Assembly (NCBI GenBank): GCA_965659005.1
Contig: CBFHVG010000103.1
Span: forward strand, 1 to 21,738
Direction: 5' to 3'
Length of the DNA stretch: 21,738 nucleotides
DNA from: CAYPTY01 sp965659005
Lineage (GTDB): Bacteria > Bacteroidota > Rhodothermia > Balneolales > Balneolaceae
Shown: positions 1-8,088 of the stretch, piece by piece
Layout: each line of letters opens with the position of its first letter
How positions within the stretch are numbered: position 1 is the stretch's first letter
Translations under genes and position numbers: made by a program
Notes under the pieces: generated by a model
What the model was told of the DNA's origin: nothing
What the model saw: the letters and a program-made list of their open reading frames with translations, nothing else
Databases searched by the model: none

Positions 1-162
1 GAAGAACGGGTAAACAGACGATTAAACCGAATGATGAGAGAATCATTTGATAACTTGTTTAAAGTAAGTGAAGAGTATAATATTACCCTTAGACAAGCTG
101 CTTATGTATTTGCTATCAAGAAAGTTGCTGATACATTGCTACTGCGTGGTATTTACGCTTAA
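1..162 (+). CDS. Glutamate (Glu/Leu/Phe/Val) dehydrogenase family, C-terminal fragment
   Basis: An open frame enters from the left edge and stops with TAA at 160-162, giving the last 53 residues of a protein. The tail contains TLRQAAYVFAIKKVADT followed by LLLRGIYA. This resembles the C-terminal helix of NAD(P)-dependent glutamate dehydrogenases (family pattern: aromatic-alanine helix, then xRVA-x-A-x-x-x-RG). The family interconverts glutamate and 2-oxoglutarate plus ammonia in the cytosol. The dinucleotide-binding and catalytic parts lie outside the window, so the substrate (glutamate versus a branched or aromatic amino acid) cannot be decided here. The next gene starts only 8 bp downstream, so the two are probably co-transcribed. 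I am fairly confident of the family but not of the exact enzyme. Confidence 0.7.
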   Translation, partial: EERVNRRLNRMMRESFDNLFKVSEEYNITLRQAAYVFAIKKVADTLLLRGIYA

Positions 163-170
163 ATTTATAC

Positions 171-578
171 ATGACCTACACAAAGCAAATAATATTTAAA
201 TCTACTTTTGAAGAAGTAGAACGTTTGGAAGGATTTCTGAACCAGCTTCAAAAAGATCTTAGTTTTAATGATGAACTATACGCTAAACTGATGTTAGTCG
301 TCAGTGAAGCAGTAACAAATGGGATTGTTCACGGAAATAATCAAGATGCATCTAAAAAAGTTTATCTGGATGTATCAGCTGATTCTTCAAAGCTTCAATT
401 CACAATTAAGGATGAAGGTGATGGATTTGAACCCGATGATGTTCCTGACCCACTCGCAGAAGAAAATTTGTTGAAGGCAAGTGGTCGTGGTGTATTTCTT
501 ATGGAAGAATTTGCTGATCAGGTTGAGTATTCAGATAACGGCACTACACTTAAGCTTGAATTCTCACTGGCTTCCTGA
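171..578 (+). CDS. RsbW-like anti-sigma regulatory factor (HATPase_c_2 kinase fold)
   Basis: This 135-residue protein is a stand-alone GHKL ATPase domain of the RsbW/SpoIIAB type. The N box is visible around residues 46-57 (E46, N50, then HGNN), the G1 box is D81-E-G-D-G-F86, and the G2-like loop is GRGVFLM at 105-111. Family members bind ATP and either phosphorylate an anti-anti-sigma (STAS) protein or hold a sigma factor inactive. No STAS protein, PP2C phosphatase or alternative sigma gene is adjacent; the only sigma-like gene in the window is 20 kb away. It follows the glutamate-dehydrogenase-family gene by 8 bp and is closed by a hairpin terminator, so it looks like the last gene of that operon. 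Its length is normal for the family. The fold is secure; the target cannot be inferred. Confidence 0.85.
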   Translation: MTYTKQIIFKSTFEEVERLEGFLNQLQKDLSFNDELYAKLMLVVSEAVTNGIVHGNNQDASKKVYLDVSADSSKLQFTIKDEGDGFEPDDVPDPLAEENLLKASGRGVFLMEEFADQVEYSDNGTTLKLEFSLAS

Positions 579-585
579 AATAAAA

Positions 586-609
586 AAAGGCGATAATTCT
601 ATCGCCTTT
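586..609. terminator. Bidirectional rho-independent terminator between rsbW-like gene and trxA
   Basis: A 6-bp GC-containing stem, GGCGAT (589-594) with ATCGCC (601-606), has a 6-nt loop and is extended by AAA/TTT pairs. A run of seven A on the left and TTT on the right give a U-tract on either strand. It lies between two convergent genes (stops at 578 and 639), so it probably ends both transcripts, and the minus-strand thioredoxin message has the better U-tract. Confidence 0.8.
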
Positions 610-638
610 CTCATACTCATATAATTTACTTTACTCAA

Positions 639-965
639 TTAAGCTAGTTGAGCATCAAGTTGAGCTTTAAGTTGTGGTTTAGGAACCGCTCCAACAATCT
701 GATCAACAACTTGTCCATCTTTGAAAATTAGAAGTGATGGAATACTGCGGATACCATATCTAACAGACACTTCAGGATTATGATCCACATTTACTTTTCC
801 AACCTTAACTTGACCTTCATATTCTGTAGCTAACTCTTCAACGATCGGACCAATCATACGACATGGACCACACCATTCTGCCCAAAAATCAACCAGAACA
901 GGGTTATTTGAGCTTATTACTTCTGTCTCAAAGTTTGAATCGGTAAATTCTACTGCTTTACCCAT
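639..965 (-). CDS. trxA: Thioredoxin
   Basis: This 108-residue protein is a complete classical thioredoxin. The redox motif WCGPC is at 31-35, preceded by VDFWAE. The cis-proline loop SIPS has P76, and FKDG follows at 81-84. It is a cytosolic disulfide reductase, normally recharged by thioredoxin reductase, and supplies electrons to ribonucleotide reductase, peroxiredoxins and methionine sulfoxide reductases. An AAGGAA Shine-Dalgarno lies just upstream of the ATG on the minus strand, supporting this start. It lies 119 bp downstream of dnaE on the same strand; that spacer carries an inverted repeat, so it may have its own promoter as well as read-through. No oddities in key residues. Confidence 0.97.
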   Translation of the reverse strand: MGKAVEFTDSNFETEVISSNNPVLVDFWAEWCGPCRMIGPIVEELATEYEGQVKVGKVNVDHNPEVSVRYGIRSIPSLLIFKDGQVVDQIVGAVPKPQLKAQLDAQLA

Positions 966-1021
966 AGTATTTTTTCCTTATTAGTGATTACTTTTTTCTT
1001 GATATGGTCGAATGATACTAA

Positions 1022-1047
1022 TAGCAATAATAAGATTCATATTGCTA
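1022..1047. repeat. Inverted repeat in the dnaE-trxA spacer
   Basis: Perfect 7-bp arms, TAGCAAT (1022-1028) and ATTGCTA (1041-1047), are separated by 12 bp. It lies 57 bp upstream of the trxA start codon on the minus strand. It is not followed by a T-run, so it is a poor terminator and could be an operator or chance pairing in AT-rich DNA. Confidence 0.35.
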
Positions 1048-1084
1048 ATGATTATTGATGTAATTACTTGTGATGATACACCCT

Positions 1085-4000
1085 TTAGACTTTAATGAGC
1101 TGTACGTTATCCTCAGTTAGTATTTCTCTGAGTGACTTTAATAAATCATCATTTGGGTCAACAACAAACTTACGCACATTCATTCTGAATGGAGCTTTTG
1201 CCTCTTCACTTTTTATACTGAGCTTAACATTGGTTTCTCCTTTATTTAAGGAAAAAAGTGTGGCTATTTCATTAATCTCATCCTTGCTAATTTTAGAAGT
1301 ATCAATTTGGAGATTGAGTCTTAACTGATTCTGGAATTTCTCCCTCAGGTTTTCAACTCTTTCAAAACTTTTAGCAATTAGCTTGGGCTGACCGCTTCGC
1401 ATATCCACATGACCATTCATCAGCAAGATATTATCCACTTGAAGCACACCTAAATGTCTGTCATAAATATCACTGAAGGCAATGATCTCAATAACTCCAT
1501 ATTTATCCTCGGCCTGTATGAATGCAAAGGGACGTCCTTTTTTATCTATCACTTTCTTAATAGCAGTGATTATCGCAATGAATTGAATATCAGTTTTATC
1601 TCTAAGGTCATTTAGACTATCAGAGCTTAAGGTATGAGTAGAGAAAAGCTTTGTGTCATCTCCATATCTGTCAAGTGGATGACCGCTAAGGTAAAAGCCA
1701 ATGTATTCACGCTCCTTATTGAGCCTTTCTATATTCGACCAGGGTTCAGAAGGTCTTAGTTTTGGCTCTTGCTGCATTTCTCCTGAACCGGCTTCACCAA
1801 ACAAACTAACCTGATTCAACCTTCTGTCTTCTTGTATTCTTGAGGCATATGCCAGGATATCATCAATACTATATAATAATTGAGCTCTGTTTTTATCTAT
1901 GGTATCGAAGGCACCTGCAATGATTAAACTCTCAAGAGTTTTTTTGTTACAGATTCGTGTATCAACTTTCGAAGCAAAATCAAAGATACTACTGTATGGT
2001 CCTTCCTCAGTTCGGACACTAACAATTTCATCAATAGCATGTCCACCAACACCCTTTATTGCTGCTAAGCCATATTGAATTCTACCATCCTTAGCTACAA
2101 ACCGACTTTCACCGGTGTTTACATTTGGTGCATCAACAACTAAACCCATGCGATTACACTCTTCAATGAAGAAAGAGACTTTTTTGATGTCCTTCATATT
2201 ATGGCTTAACACAGCGCTCATATATTCTGCCGGGTAATTGGCTTTAAAATACATGGTGTGGTAAGCTACTACTGAATAAGCGGCTGAGTGTGATTTATTG
2301 AATCCATAGCTGGCAAACATGGACATTTTGTCAAAGACATCCATGGCTGTTTTTTCGTCAACATTATTCTTAGCAGCACCTTCAATGAATTTTGGCTTTT
2401 CAGCCTCCATTACCTCATGCTTTTTCTTACCCATTGCTCTTCTGAGTAAATCCGCACCACCTAGAGAATACCCAGCGAGTTTTTGAGCAACATTCATGAT
2501 CTGTTCCTGATATATCATGATACCAAAGGTTGGTTCAAGAATATTTCTTATCAAATCATGAGGATAATCAGGAGCTTCTTTGCCGTGTTTCCTATTGATA
2601 TAATCAGGAATGAATTGCATTGGCCCAGGCCTGTATAGGGCATTCATTGCAATCAAATCATTAATATTTGTAGGCTTTAAATCTTTGAGGTATTTACGCA
2701 TCCCATCCGACTCAAACTGGAATGTGCCTATGGTCCCACCTTTCTGATATAACTTGTAAGTATTCTCGTCATCTAATGGAATATCATCAAGGTCATACTC
2801 CACACCATGATTATTCTTCACATATTGAATTGCGGTTTTTAAAATGGAAAGAGTCTTTAGACCAAGAAAATCCATTTTTAGCATTCCCGCGTTTTCAATT
2901 ACGGACCCATCAAATTGAGTGGATACCAGATCAGCATCTTTAGCAGTTGAAACGGGTATATACTCGGTCAGGTCATCTGGGGCTATAATTACTCCAGCTG
3001 CATGAATACCGGTATTTCTGATAGACCCCTCGAGTACTTTTGCCATTTTCAGGGTATTCGCTTCAAGACCTTCCCCCTTCTCAATTTCAACCAATTCTTT
3101 TACTTCCTGAAATGCTTTATCCAGCGAAATACCAGGACGTTCAGGCACTAACTTGGCAATTCTATCTGCATCAGATAGAGGTAAATCAAGCACCCTGGCT
3201 ACATCTCTAACAGATGACCGTGCAGCCATGGAACCAAATGTTATAATGTGTGCCACCTGATTCTTGCCATATTTTTCAACTACATAGTCTATTACTTTTT
3301 GCCTTCCTTCGTCATCGAAATCAATGTCAATATCAGGCATACTCACTCTTTCAGGATTCAAGAACCGTTCGAAAAGGAGATCATATTCAAGTGGATCTAT
3401 ATTTGTAATCCCAATACTGTATGCAACCACTGAACCTGCAGCAGAGCCTCTTCCAGGACCAACAAAAACACCCATATCCCTGGCAGCAGCAATAAAGTCT
3501 TGTACAATGAGGAAATAACCGGCGAAACCCATTGATTTAATTATATTTAACTCCAGATCAATTCGGTCACTTACTTCCTGATTTACTTCATCATATTTTA
3601 TCTTTGCACCCTCAATGGCTAAGTGTCTCAGATACTCATCTTCTGTTTCAAAGCCATCAGGTAAGTCAAAGTTAGGAAGGATAACTTCTCTGGCTAATGA
3701 AAAAGGCTCAACTTTATCAGCTACCTCTCTTGTATTTAGAATAGCTTCAGGTAGATCTGGGAAGAGCATTGCCATGTCTTCAGCCGATTTGAAATAAAAT
3801 TCCTGATTTGGAAAACCAAATCTAAAACCTCTTCCTTTGCCAATTGGAGTATCAACCAACTCACCATTATCTATACATAAAAGTGCATCATGCGCATCTG
3901 CATCTATCTTATTCAGATAAAATGAATTATTTGTTGCTACCAGCTTGATATCATATTTCTTGGAAAACCGCTTAAAGATTTCAATTACTGCTTTTTCTTC

Positions 4001-5287
4001 TTCAAGCCCATGATTCACAATTTCCAGATAGAAATCATCACCAAACACAGAATGCCACCATTGCAAGGCTTCTTCAGCATACTCTTCACCTCTGTTTAAT
4101 GCAAGATCAGCTATTTCACCTCTAAGCCCGCCACTTAAGCATATAATATCTTCACTGTACTGCTGAACAATATCTCTATCGATTCGGGGAAATTTATAAT
4201 AATAACCCTCTGTAAACGCCAATGAACTCAGTTTGGCCAGGTTTTTATACCCATTCAGGTTTTTAGCGATCATAGGAATCTGGTATCGTTTATCCTTATG
4301 ATCCTTTGTGAATTTTTTCTTTAGACGATCCTCAACAAAATAAAATTCACAGCCAACAATAGGTTTAATACCAGCTTGTTCTGCGGCAGAAACAAATGAA
4401 AAAGCACCATACATATTACCAAGGTCAGTAAGCGCTACGGCATCCATATCCATTTCCTTGGCCTTCTGTACAAGATCTTTTACTCCACTTGTTGCCTGAA
4501 GAACTGAAAATTTTGAATGATTGTGTAAATGAACAAATTTAGAATGATCAAATTCTTGATTTGTTACCTCATCTTTTTGTTCATCCTCACTATTAGTCTT
4601 TGAGTTTTTTTTCGAATTCAGTCTGGTCGGAGACTCAAAATCGATATAGTTATCACGCTGAATATAGGATGCCGAGCTATCGTGAAGGCCTGCACTTACA
4701 GGAAAAGAAACCGAAATAACGCCTAACCTAACCAGTTCGAGAAATGCCCTGGTTGTAGCTTCTACATCAGCTGCTGCATCATGTGCATCATCAAAGCCCT
4801 CACCAAACAGTTTTTCATGCAATTCTGTAAGTGTTGGCCATTTATAGCCACCCCCTCTGCCACCCTCAATTTTACAGTAATCTGTAGCATCATCTTTAGT
4901 ATCGATACTGTTCAGCTCAAGTAATGGCCCTTCCACATTCATTCTGAGATATTCCGCACCCATTACATTTTTATCGAAATCAATATTATGACCAATGATA
5001 AATGTGGTTTTATTCAGGTCATTATTGAACTGTTCCAGAACGAATTTTAGATCATGCCCTTCATCTAAAGCGCGTTGTGTAGAAATTCCATGAACTTTTT
5101 CAGCGTTAAATGGAATGGTAAATCCATCAGGTTTGATTATGTAGTTGCCGCCTGACAGATAATTGCCTGCTTGATCGTGAAGTTGCCATGCTAATTGAAC
5201 AACTCGGGGCCAATTATCTAAGTCAGATATAGGTGCTGAATAATTTTGTGGCAATCCGGTCGTTTCAGTATCGAAAATTAAATACAT
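1085..5287 (-). CDS. dnaE: DNA polymerase III alpha subunit fused to an N-terminal DEDDh proofreading exonuclease
   Basis: This is the replicative polymerase, 1400 residues, longer than the roughly 1160 of E. coli DnaE because of an added N-terminal exonuclease. Domains in order: DEDDh 3'-5' exonuclease (about 1-190; D6 and E8 in FDTETTG, D103 or D105 after GHN, H169 and D174); a charged, Ser/Asn/Lys-rich linker (about 220-246); PHP domain (from about 250, starting FVHLHNHS); palm (GPGRGSAAGS 610-619; PDIDIDF 651-657 with two catalytic Asp); a probable beta-clamp motif QVSLF at 1159-1163; and an OB fold from about 1234. The PHP domain has lost typical metal ligands: TDLGN at 287-291 where TDHGN is usual, and NNSFY at 453-457 where ND-x-HY is usual. 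A PHP-dependent nuclease is therefore unlikely, and proofreading probably rests on the fused exonuclease. No clear Shine-Dalgarno precedes the ATG, but the exonuclease motif begins at residue 5, which fixes the start. Confidence 0.97.
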   Translation of the reverse strand: MYLIFDTETTGLPQNYSAPISDLDNWPRVVQLAWQLHDQAGNYLSGGNYIIKPDGFTIPFNAEKVHGISTQRALDEGHDLKFVLEQFNNDLNKTTFIIGHNIDFDKNVMGAEYLRMNVEGPLLELNSIDTKDDATDYCKIEGGRGGGYKWPTLTELHEKLFGEGFDDAHDAAADVEATTRAFLELVRLGVISVSFPVSAGLHDSSASYIQRDNYIDFESPTRLNSKKNSKTNSEDEQKDEVTNQEFDHSKFVHLHNHSKFSVLQATSGVKDLVQKAKEMDMDAVALTDLGNMYGAFSFVSAAEQAGIKPIVGCEFYFVEDRLKKKFTKDHKDKRYQIPMIAKNLNGYKNLAKLSSLAFTEGYYYKFPRIDRDIVQQYSEDIICLSGGLRGEIADLALNRGEEYAEEALQWWHSVFGDDFYLEIVNHGLEEEKAVIEIFKRFSKKYDIKLVATNNSFYLNKIDADAHDALLCIDNGELVDTPIGKGRGFRFGFPNQEFYFKSAEDMAMLFPDLPEAILNTREVADKVEPFSLAREVILPNFDLPDGFETEDEYLRHLAIEGAKIKYDEVNQEVSDRIDLELNIIKSMGFAGYFLIVQDFIAAARDMGVFVGPGRGSAAGSVVAYSIGITNIDPLEYDLLFERFLNPERVSMPDIDIDFDDEGRQKVIDYVVEKYGKNQVAHIITFGSMAARSSVRDVARVLDLPLSDADRIAKLVPERPGISLDKAFQEVKELVEIEKGEGLEANTLKMAKVLEGSIRNTGIHAAGVIIAPDDLTEYIPVSTAKDADLVSTQFDGSVIENAGMLKMDFLGLKTLSILKTAIQYVKNNHGVEYDLDDIPLDDENTYKLYQKGGTIGTFQFESDGMRKYLKDLKPTNINDLIAMNALYRPGPMQFIPDYINRKHGKEAPDYPHDLIRNILEPTFGIMIYQEQIMNVAQKLAGYSLGGADLLRRAMGKKKHEVMEAEKPKFIEGAAKNNVDEKTAMDVFDKMSMFASYGFNKSHSAAYSVVAYHTMYFKANYPAEYMSAVLSHNMKDIKKVSFFIEECNRMGLVVDAPNVNTGESRFVAKDGRIQYGLAAIKGVGGHAIDEIVSVRTEEGPYSSIFDFASKVDTRICNKKTLESLIIAGAFDTIDKNRAQLLYSIDDILAYASRIQEDRRLNQVSLFGEAGSGEMQQEPKLRPSEPWSNIERLNKEREYIGFYLSGHPLDRYGDDTKLFSTHTLSSDSLNDLRDKTDIQFIAIITAIKKVIDKKGRPFAFIQAEDKYGVIEIIAFSDIYDRHLGVLQVDNILLMNGHVDMRSGQPKLIAKSFERVENLREKFQNQLRLNLQIDTSKISKDEINEIATLFSLNKGETNVKLSIKSEEAKAPFRMNVRKFVVDPNDDLLKSLREILTEDNVQLIKV

Positions 5288-5385
5288 GAAATACTGTAAA
5301 AGAAGGTCTGTTTAGTTGAAAAATGATGTTGTTAATCTTAAACTATCAGCCCTTAAAAACCAATAAATATTCATCATTATTTATA

Positions 5386-6102
5386 ATGAAAAAACTATTA
5401 CTAATTCCCGTACTTGCATTACTAATTCCAATCACTGCTTCAGCTCAAACTCAGCAAGATGATGAGATTAGAAATCAGATGGATCAAATGCGTCAGGTCA
5501 AGGGTCAAATGCTCAATAGGCCAGCTTCTGATGTTGCGGGATCTCCATATTTGAATGAAAAATATCAAACAGGTCGGGTAATTTTTCCTGACAATGCTGT
5601 AAGTCAAGAGCTTCGAATGAACTACGATATCTTTAAGAATCAGGTTCATTATCTGGAAAATGGCCAAATTTTTGCCATGAGTTTTGGGCAGATAGCAGGC
5701 TTTATGCTCTATGAGCCTAATGATTCAAGAAATAAGAAAGTATTCAAAACTGGTGAATTCGATCAGAAGCTTGATATTACTAAGCAAACTCCGCTAGAAG
5801 TGATCTATGATGGAGAGCAAGTAAAGCTCTATCGCCAATACAATACCTTTATATATGAGGAAAGAACTTATTCGGGTGAGAATATCACGAGATATGTGAA
5901 TAAGGATTACATTGTATACAAAGACGAAAATGGAGAGTTTTTTAAAACTAAAATTAAGAAAAAAGATCTCCTCAAAAGAATCGATAAAAACTATAAAAAG
6001 CAGGTTGACAAACATCTGAAAGCGACTAAAAACAAGGTTAAATCTGACGAAGATGCTGTTGCTTTTTTCTCTTATTATGAGTCACTTAAGCTAAATAACT
6101 GA
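5386..6102 (+). CDS. Secreted or periplasmic protein of unknown function
   Basis: I start the gene at the ATG at 5386 because it opens directly with a signal peptide: MKK, a hydrophobic core rich in Leu/Ile/Val, then a cleavage-like ASA-Q at residues 18-21. An upstream in-frame ATG at 5323 would add 21 residues that look like leader DNA. The mature protein (about 218 residues) is soluble. It has a Gln/Met-rich stretch just after the signal, a SPYLNEKYQTGRV segment, then LRMNYDIFKNQVHYL, and a very lysine-rich C-terminal third. The 'SPYL...G...LRMNYDIF' layout recalls uncharacterised exported Bacteroidota proteins, but I cannot name a family. It is divergent from dnaE across 98 bp. The OxyR-like gene starts 16 bp after its stop, so the two may share a transcript. 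Confidence 0.75.
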   Translation: MKKLLLIPVLALLIPITASAQTQQDDEIRNQMDQMRQVKGQMLNRPASDVAGSPYLNEKYQTGRVIFPDNAVSQELRMNYDIFKNQVHYLENGQIFAMSFGQIAGFMLYEPNDSRNKKVFKTGEFDQKLDITKQTPLEVIYDGEQVKLYRQYNTFIYEERTYSGENITRYVNKDYIVYKDENGEFFKTKIKKKDLLKRIDKNYKKQVDKHLKATKNKVKSDEDAVAFFSYYESLKLNN

Positions 6103-6118
6103 TGAACGCTTTTTATTA

Positions 6119-7057
6119 ATGACTCTTACCCAGTTATCATACATAGTGGCGGTCGATAAGTATCGCCACTTTGCAACTGCTGCTCAGAAAATCTTTATTA
6201 CGCAGCCTACACTGAGTATGCAAATTCAAAAACTTGAGGATGAACTGGGTGTCCTCATTTTTGACCGATCAAAATCACCTGTTATACCAACTCAAATAGG
6301 TGAAAAAATTATTGATCAGGCCCGAGTTATCCTTAGTGGAGCTAAGCACATTGAGGATATTGTAGCAAATGAAGATCTGGATAATCTAAAAGGCGAATTC
6401 AGAATAGGTATTATTCCTACCATTGCACCCTATCTTATCCCCTTATTTCTAAAGAATTTTACACAGCAATATCCAGACCTCAAATTGATATTTGAAGAGG
6501 CACTTACTGCTGATATTCTGGAAGGTGTTGGAGAAGATTATTTTGATGTTGGCATCATTGCCACACCTGTTCAAAATCCCCAAATACATGAGATTGATTT
6601 GTATCTGGAACCATTCTGGGCTTATCTCTCCACAAGCCATCCTCAGATTTCAAAAGAAAAACTAACTATAGATGAGCTCGAATCAGATGATCTTTGGTTA
6701 CTGAATGAAGGCCATTGTTTCAGAGAACAATCTATTAAGGTTTGCAGGCAAACAAATGAGAAACTGAGAGCCAAAAATATCTCATTCGAGTCTGGCAATC
6801 TTGAAACGCTGAAAAGACTTGTAGAACAGGAGTACGGCATGACTCTAATGCCTTACCTAGCCATTAATGAGCATGATACTAAATGTTCTGTCGCTGTTTT
6901 AAAAGAGTTTGAATCGCCGGTACCCAGCCGAAAAATCAGACTTATTTATGGTAGGGAAATTCTCAAGCAAACCATTATTCAGGCATTTGCAGATGTAATT
7001 AAGGAATCTATTCCTGATGAACTGAAAAATGTCAAAGCAGAATTAGTTGTTGAATAG
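6119..7057 (+). CDS. oxyR: OxyR-type LysR-family peroxide-sensing regulator
   Basis: This is a 312-residue LysR-type regulator. The N-terminal winged helix-turn-helix (about 1-60) contains HFATAAQKIFITQPTLSMQ, and the ligand-binding domain begins near residue 92. It matches OxyR rather than a generic LysR protein. The peroxide pocket has T101, and H199-C200-F-R-E-Q-x-x-x-x-x-C209 reproduces the nine-residue spacing of the E. coli Cys199/Cys208 pair that forms the regulatory disulfide. The family activates catalase, peroxiredoxin and ferritin-like genes when hydrogen peroxide oxidises these cysteines. None of those targets is adjacent. It lies 16 bp after the secreted-protein gene and 44 bp before the ligase-associated exonuclease, so it could be co-transcribed with the repair genes. 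The assignment is firm; the regulon is unknown. Confidence 0.88.
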   Translation: MTLTQLSYIVAVDKYRHFATAAQKIFITQPTLSMQIQKLEDELGVLIFDRSKSPVIPTQIGEKIIDQARVILSGAKHIEDIVANEDLDNLKGEFRIGIIPTIAPYLIPLFLKNFTQQYPDLKLIFEEALTADILEGVGEDYFDVGIIATPVQNPQIHEIDLYLEPFWAYLSTSHPQISKEKLTIDELESDDLWLLNEGHCFREQSIKVCRQTNEKLRAKNISFESGNLETLKRLVEQEYGMTLMPYLAINEHDTKCSVAVLKEFESPVPSRKIRLIYGREILKQTIIQAFADVIKESIPDELKNVKAELVVE

Positions 7058-7101
7058 TGTGTGACTGAAACTGTCACTGCTATGCTTTATGTTCCGGTGT
7101 T

Positions 7102-8088
7102 ATGAAGATTATTAAAGCTGGATATAGTGGAATTCTTTTACCCGAACTAGGCATTGGTTTAGATTACTCAGGTTCTCAAGCCAATTATGTATTTATATCT
7201 CATGCGCATGCCGACCACATGCCCAGAAGAAAAGGAATGAATGTATATGCAACACCAGCTACCTGTAAGCTAATGGAGTTGAGAGGATTCAAAGATGGTG
7301 TGCATGAGCAGGATTTCGGAATTCCAATTGAGACAGATGATTTCAAAGTTACATTCTATCCAGCCGGACATATTCTTGGCTCAGCCATGACTTTCATCGA
7401 AAGTGAAAAAGGAAATTTATTATACACTGGTGATTACAGGACACCACCTTCACCTGCATCAGAAGGATTTGAACTTCCAACAGCTAAGATAAATCATTTT
7501 ATTACTGAAGCCACATTCGCTTTACCCATTTATAAATGGAAATCACACAGTGAGCTAAAGACACTGGTTAATGGATTTGCATCAGCTTGTTTAGAAGACA
7601 GCTATACCCCAATCTTTTTGGCCTATAATCTTGGCAAGGCACAGGAATTGATGTTCTGGCTTAAAGAACTCAATCACCCTATTCAAATTCACGGCGCTGG
7701 CTATAAACTTTGCTCGGTTTATAATGATTTTGGTTTTGATCTGGGAAATTATGAGGCCTACAATCGAGAAACATGTGAAGGGAAAATTTTAATTACACCT
7801 AGTTCTGCACTTGGCACAGGTTTCGCTTCTAACGTAAAAAAGCAAAAAATAGCCTATTGCTCAGGATGGGCCGATCATGAAGCTCGAAGATCTCAAATGA
7901 CCGTTGATGAACTCATCCCTGTTTCAGACCACCTAGATTTTTTTGAATTAATTGAGGTATGTAAGAAGCTCAATCCGGATATGGTTCATATCACACACAC
8001 ACCAAACCCAGATGTTGTTCGCCATTTTTTAGAAAAGGAAGATATCAGATCTACATACCTTGATCTGGAGGTTGAAATAAATGACTAA
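7102..8088 (+). CDS. Ligase-associated DNA damage response exonuclease (metallo-beta-lactamase/beta-CASP fold)
   Basis: This 328-residue protein is related to SNM1/CPSF-type nucleases. The metal motif HAHADH is at 34-39, followed by PAGHILGSA with H90, TGDYR with D111, and a C-terminal HITHTP element that fits the last metal-ligand region. It is the exonuclease of the bacterial 'ligase-associated' repair set, whose members are usually encoded with an ATP-dependent ligase, an Lhr-like helicase and a metallophosphoesterase. Its stop overlaps the ligase start by 8 bp (8081-8088), indicating translational coupling. The expected role is trimming DNA ends before ligation. Its length is normal for the family and the metal ligands appear intact. 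Confidence 0.92.
   Translation: MKIIKAGYSGILLPELGIGLDYSGSQANYVFISHAHADHMPRRKGMNVYATPATCKLMELRGFKDGVHEQDFGIPIETDDFKVTFYPAGHILGSAMTFIESEKGNLLYTGDYRTPPSPASEGFELPTAKINHFITEATFALPIYKWKSHSELKTLVNGFASACLEDSYTPIFLAYNLGKAQELMFWLKELNHPIQIHGAGYKLCSVYNDFGFDLGNYEAYNRETCEGKILITPSSALGTGFASNVKKQKIAYCSGWADHEARRSQMTVDELIPVSDHLDFFELIEVCKKLNPDMVHITHTPNPDVVRHFLEKEDIRSTYLDLEVEIND

Noticed and set aside
1095..3797. Several plus-strand ORFs of 60-77 codons inside dnaE
   Set aside because: They lie fully within the well-supported dnaE reading frame on the other strand and show no domain, signal or ribosome-binding evidence.
5323..5385. Upstream in-frame ATG extending the secreted protein by 21 residues
   Set aside because: The ATG at 5386 begins a textbook signal peptide; the extension would bury it behind unrelated residues.
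7061..7077. Small GTGAC/GTCAC hairpin between oxyR and the exonuclease gene
   Set aside because: The stem is only 5 bp, with no T-run, so it is not a convincing terminator; noted only because the gap matters for operon structure.
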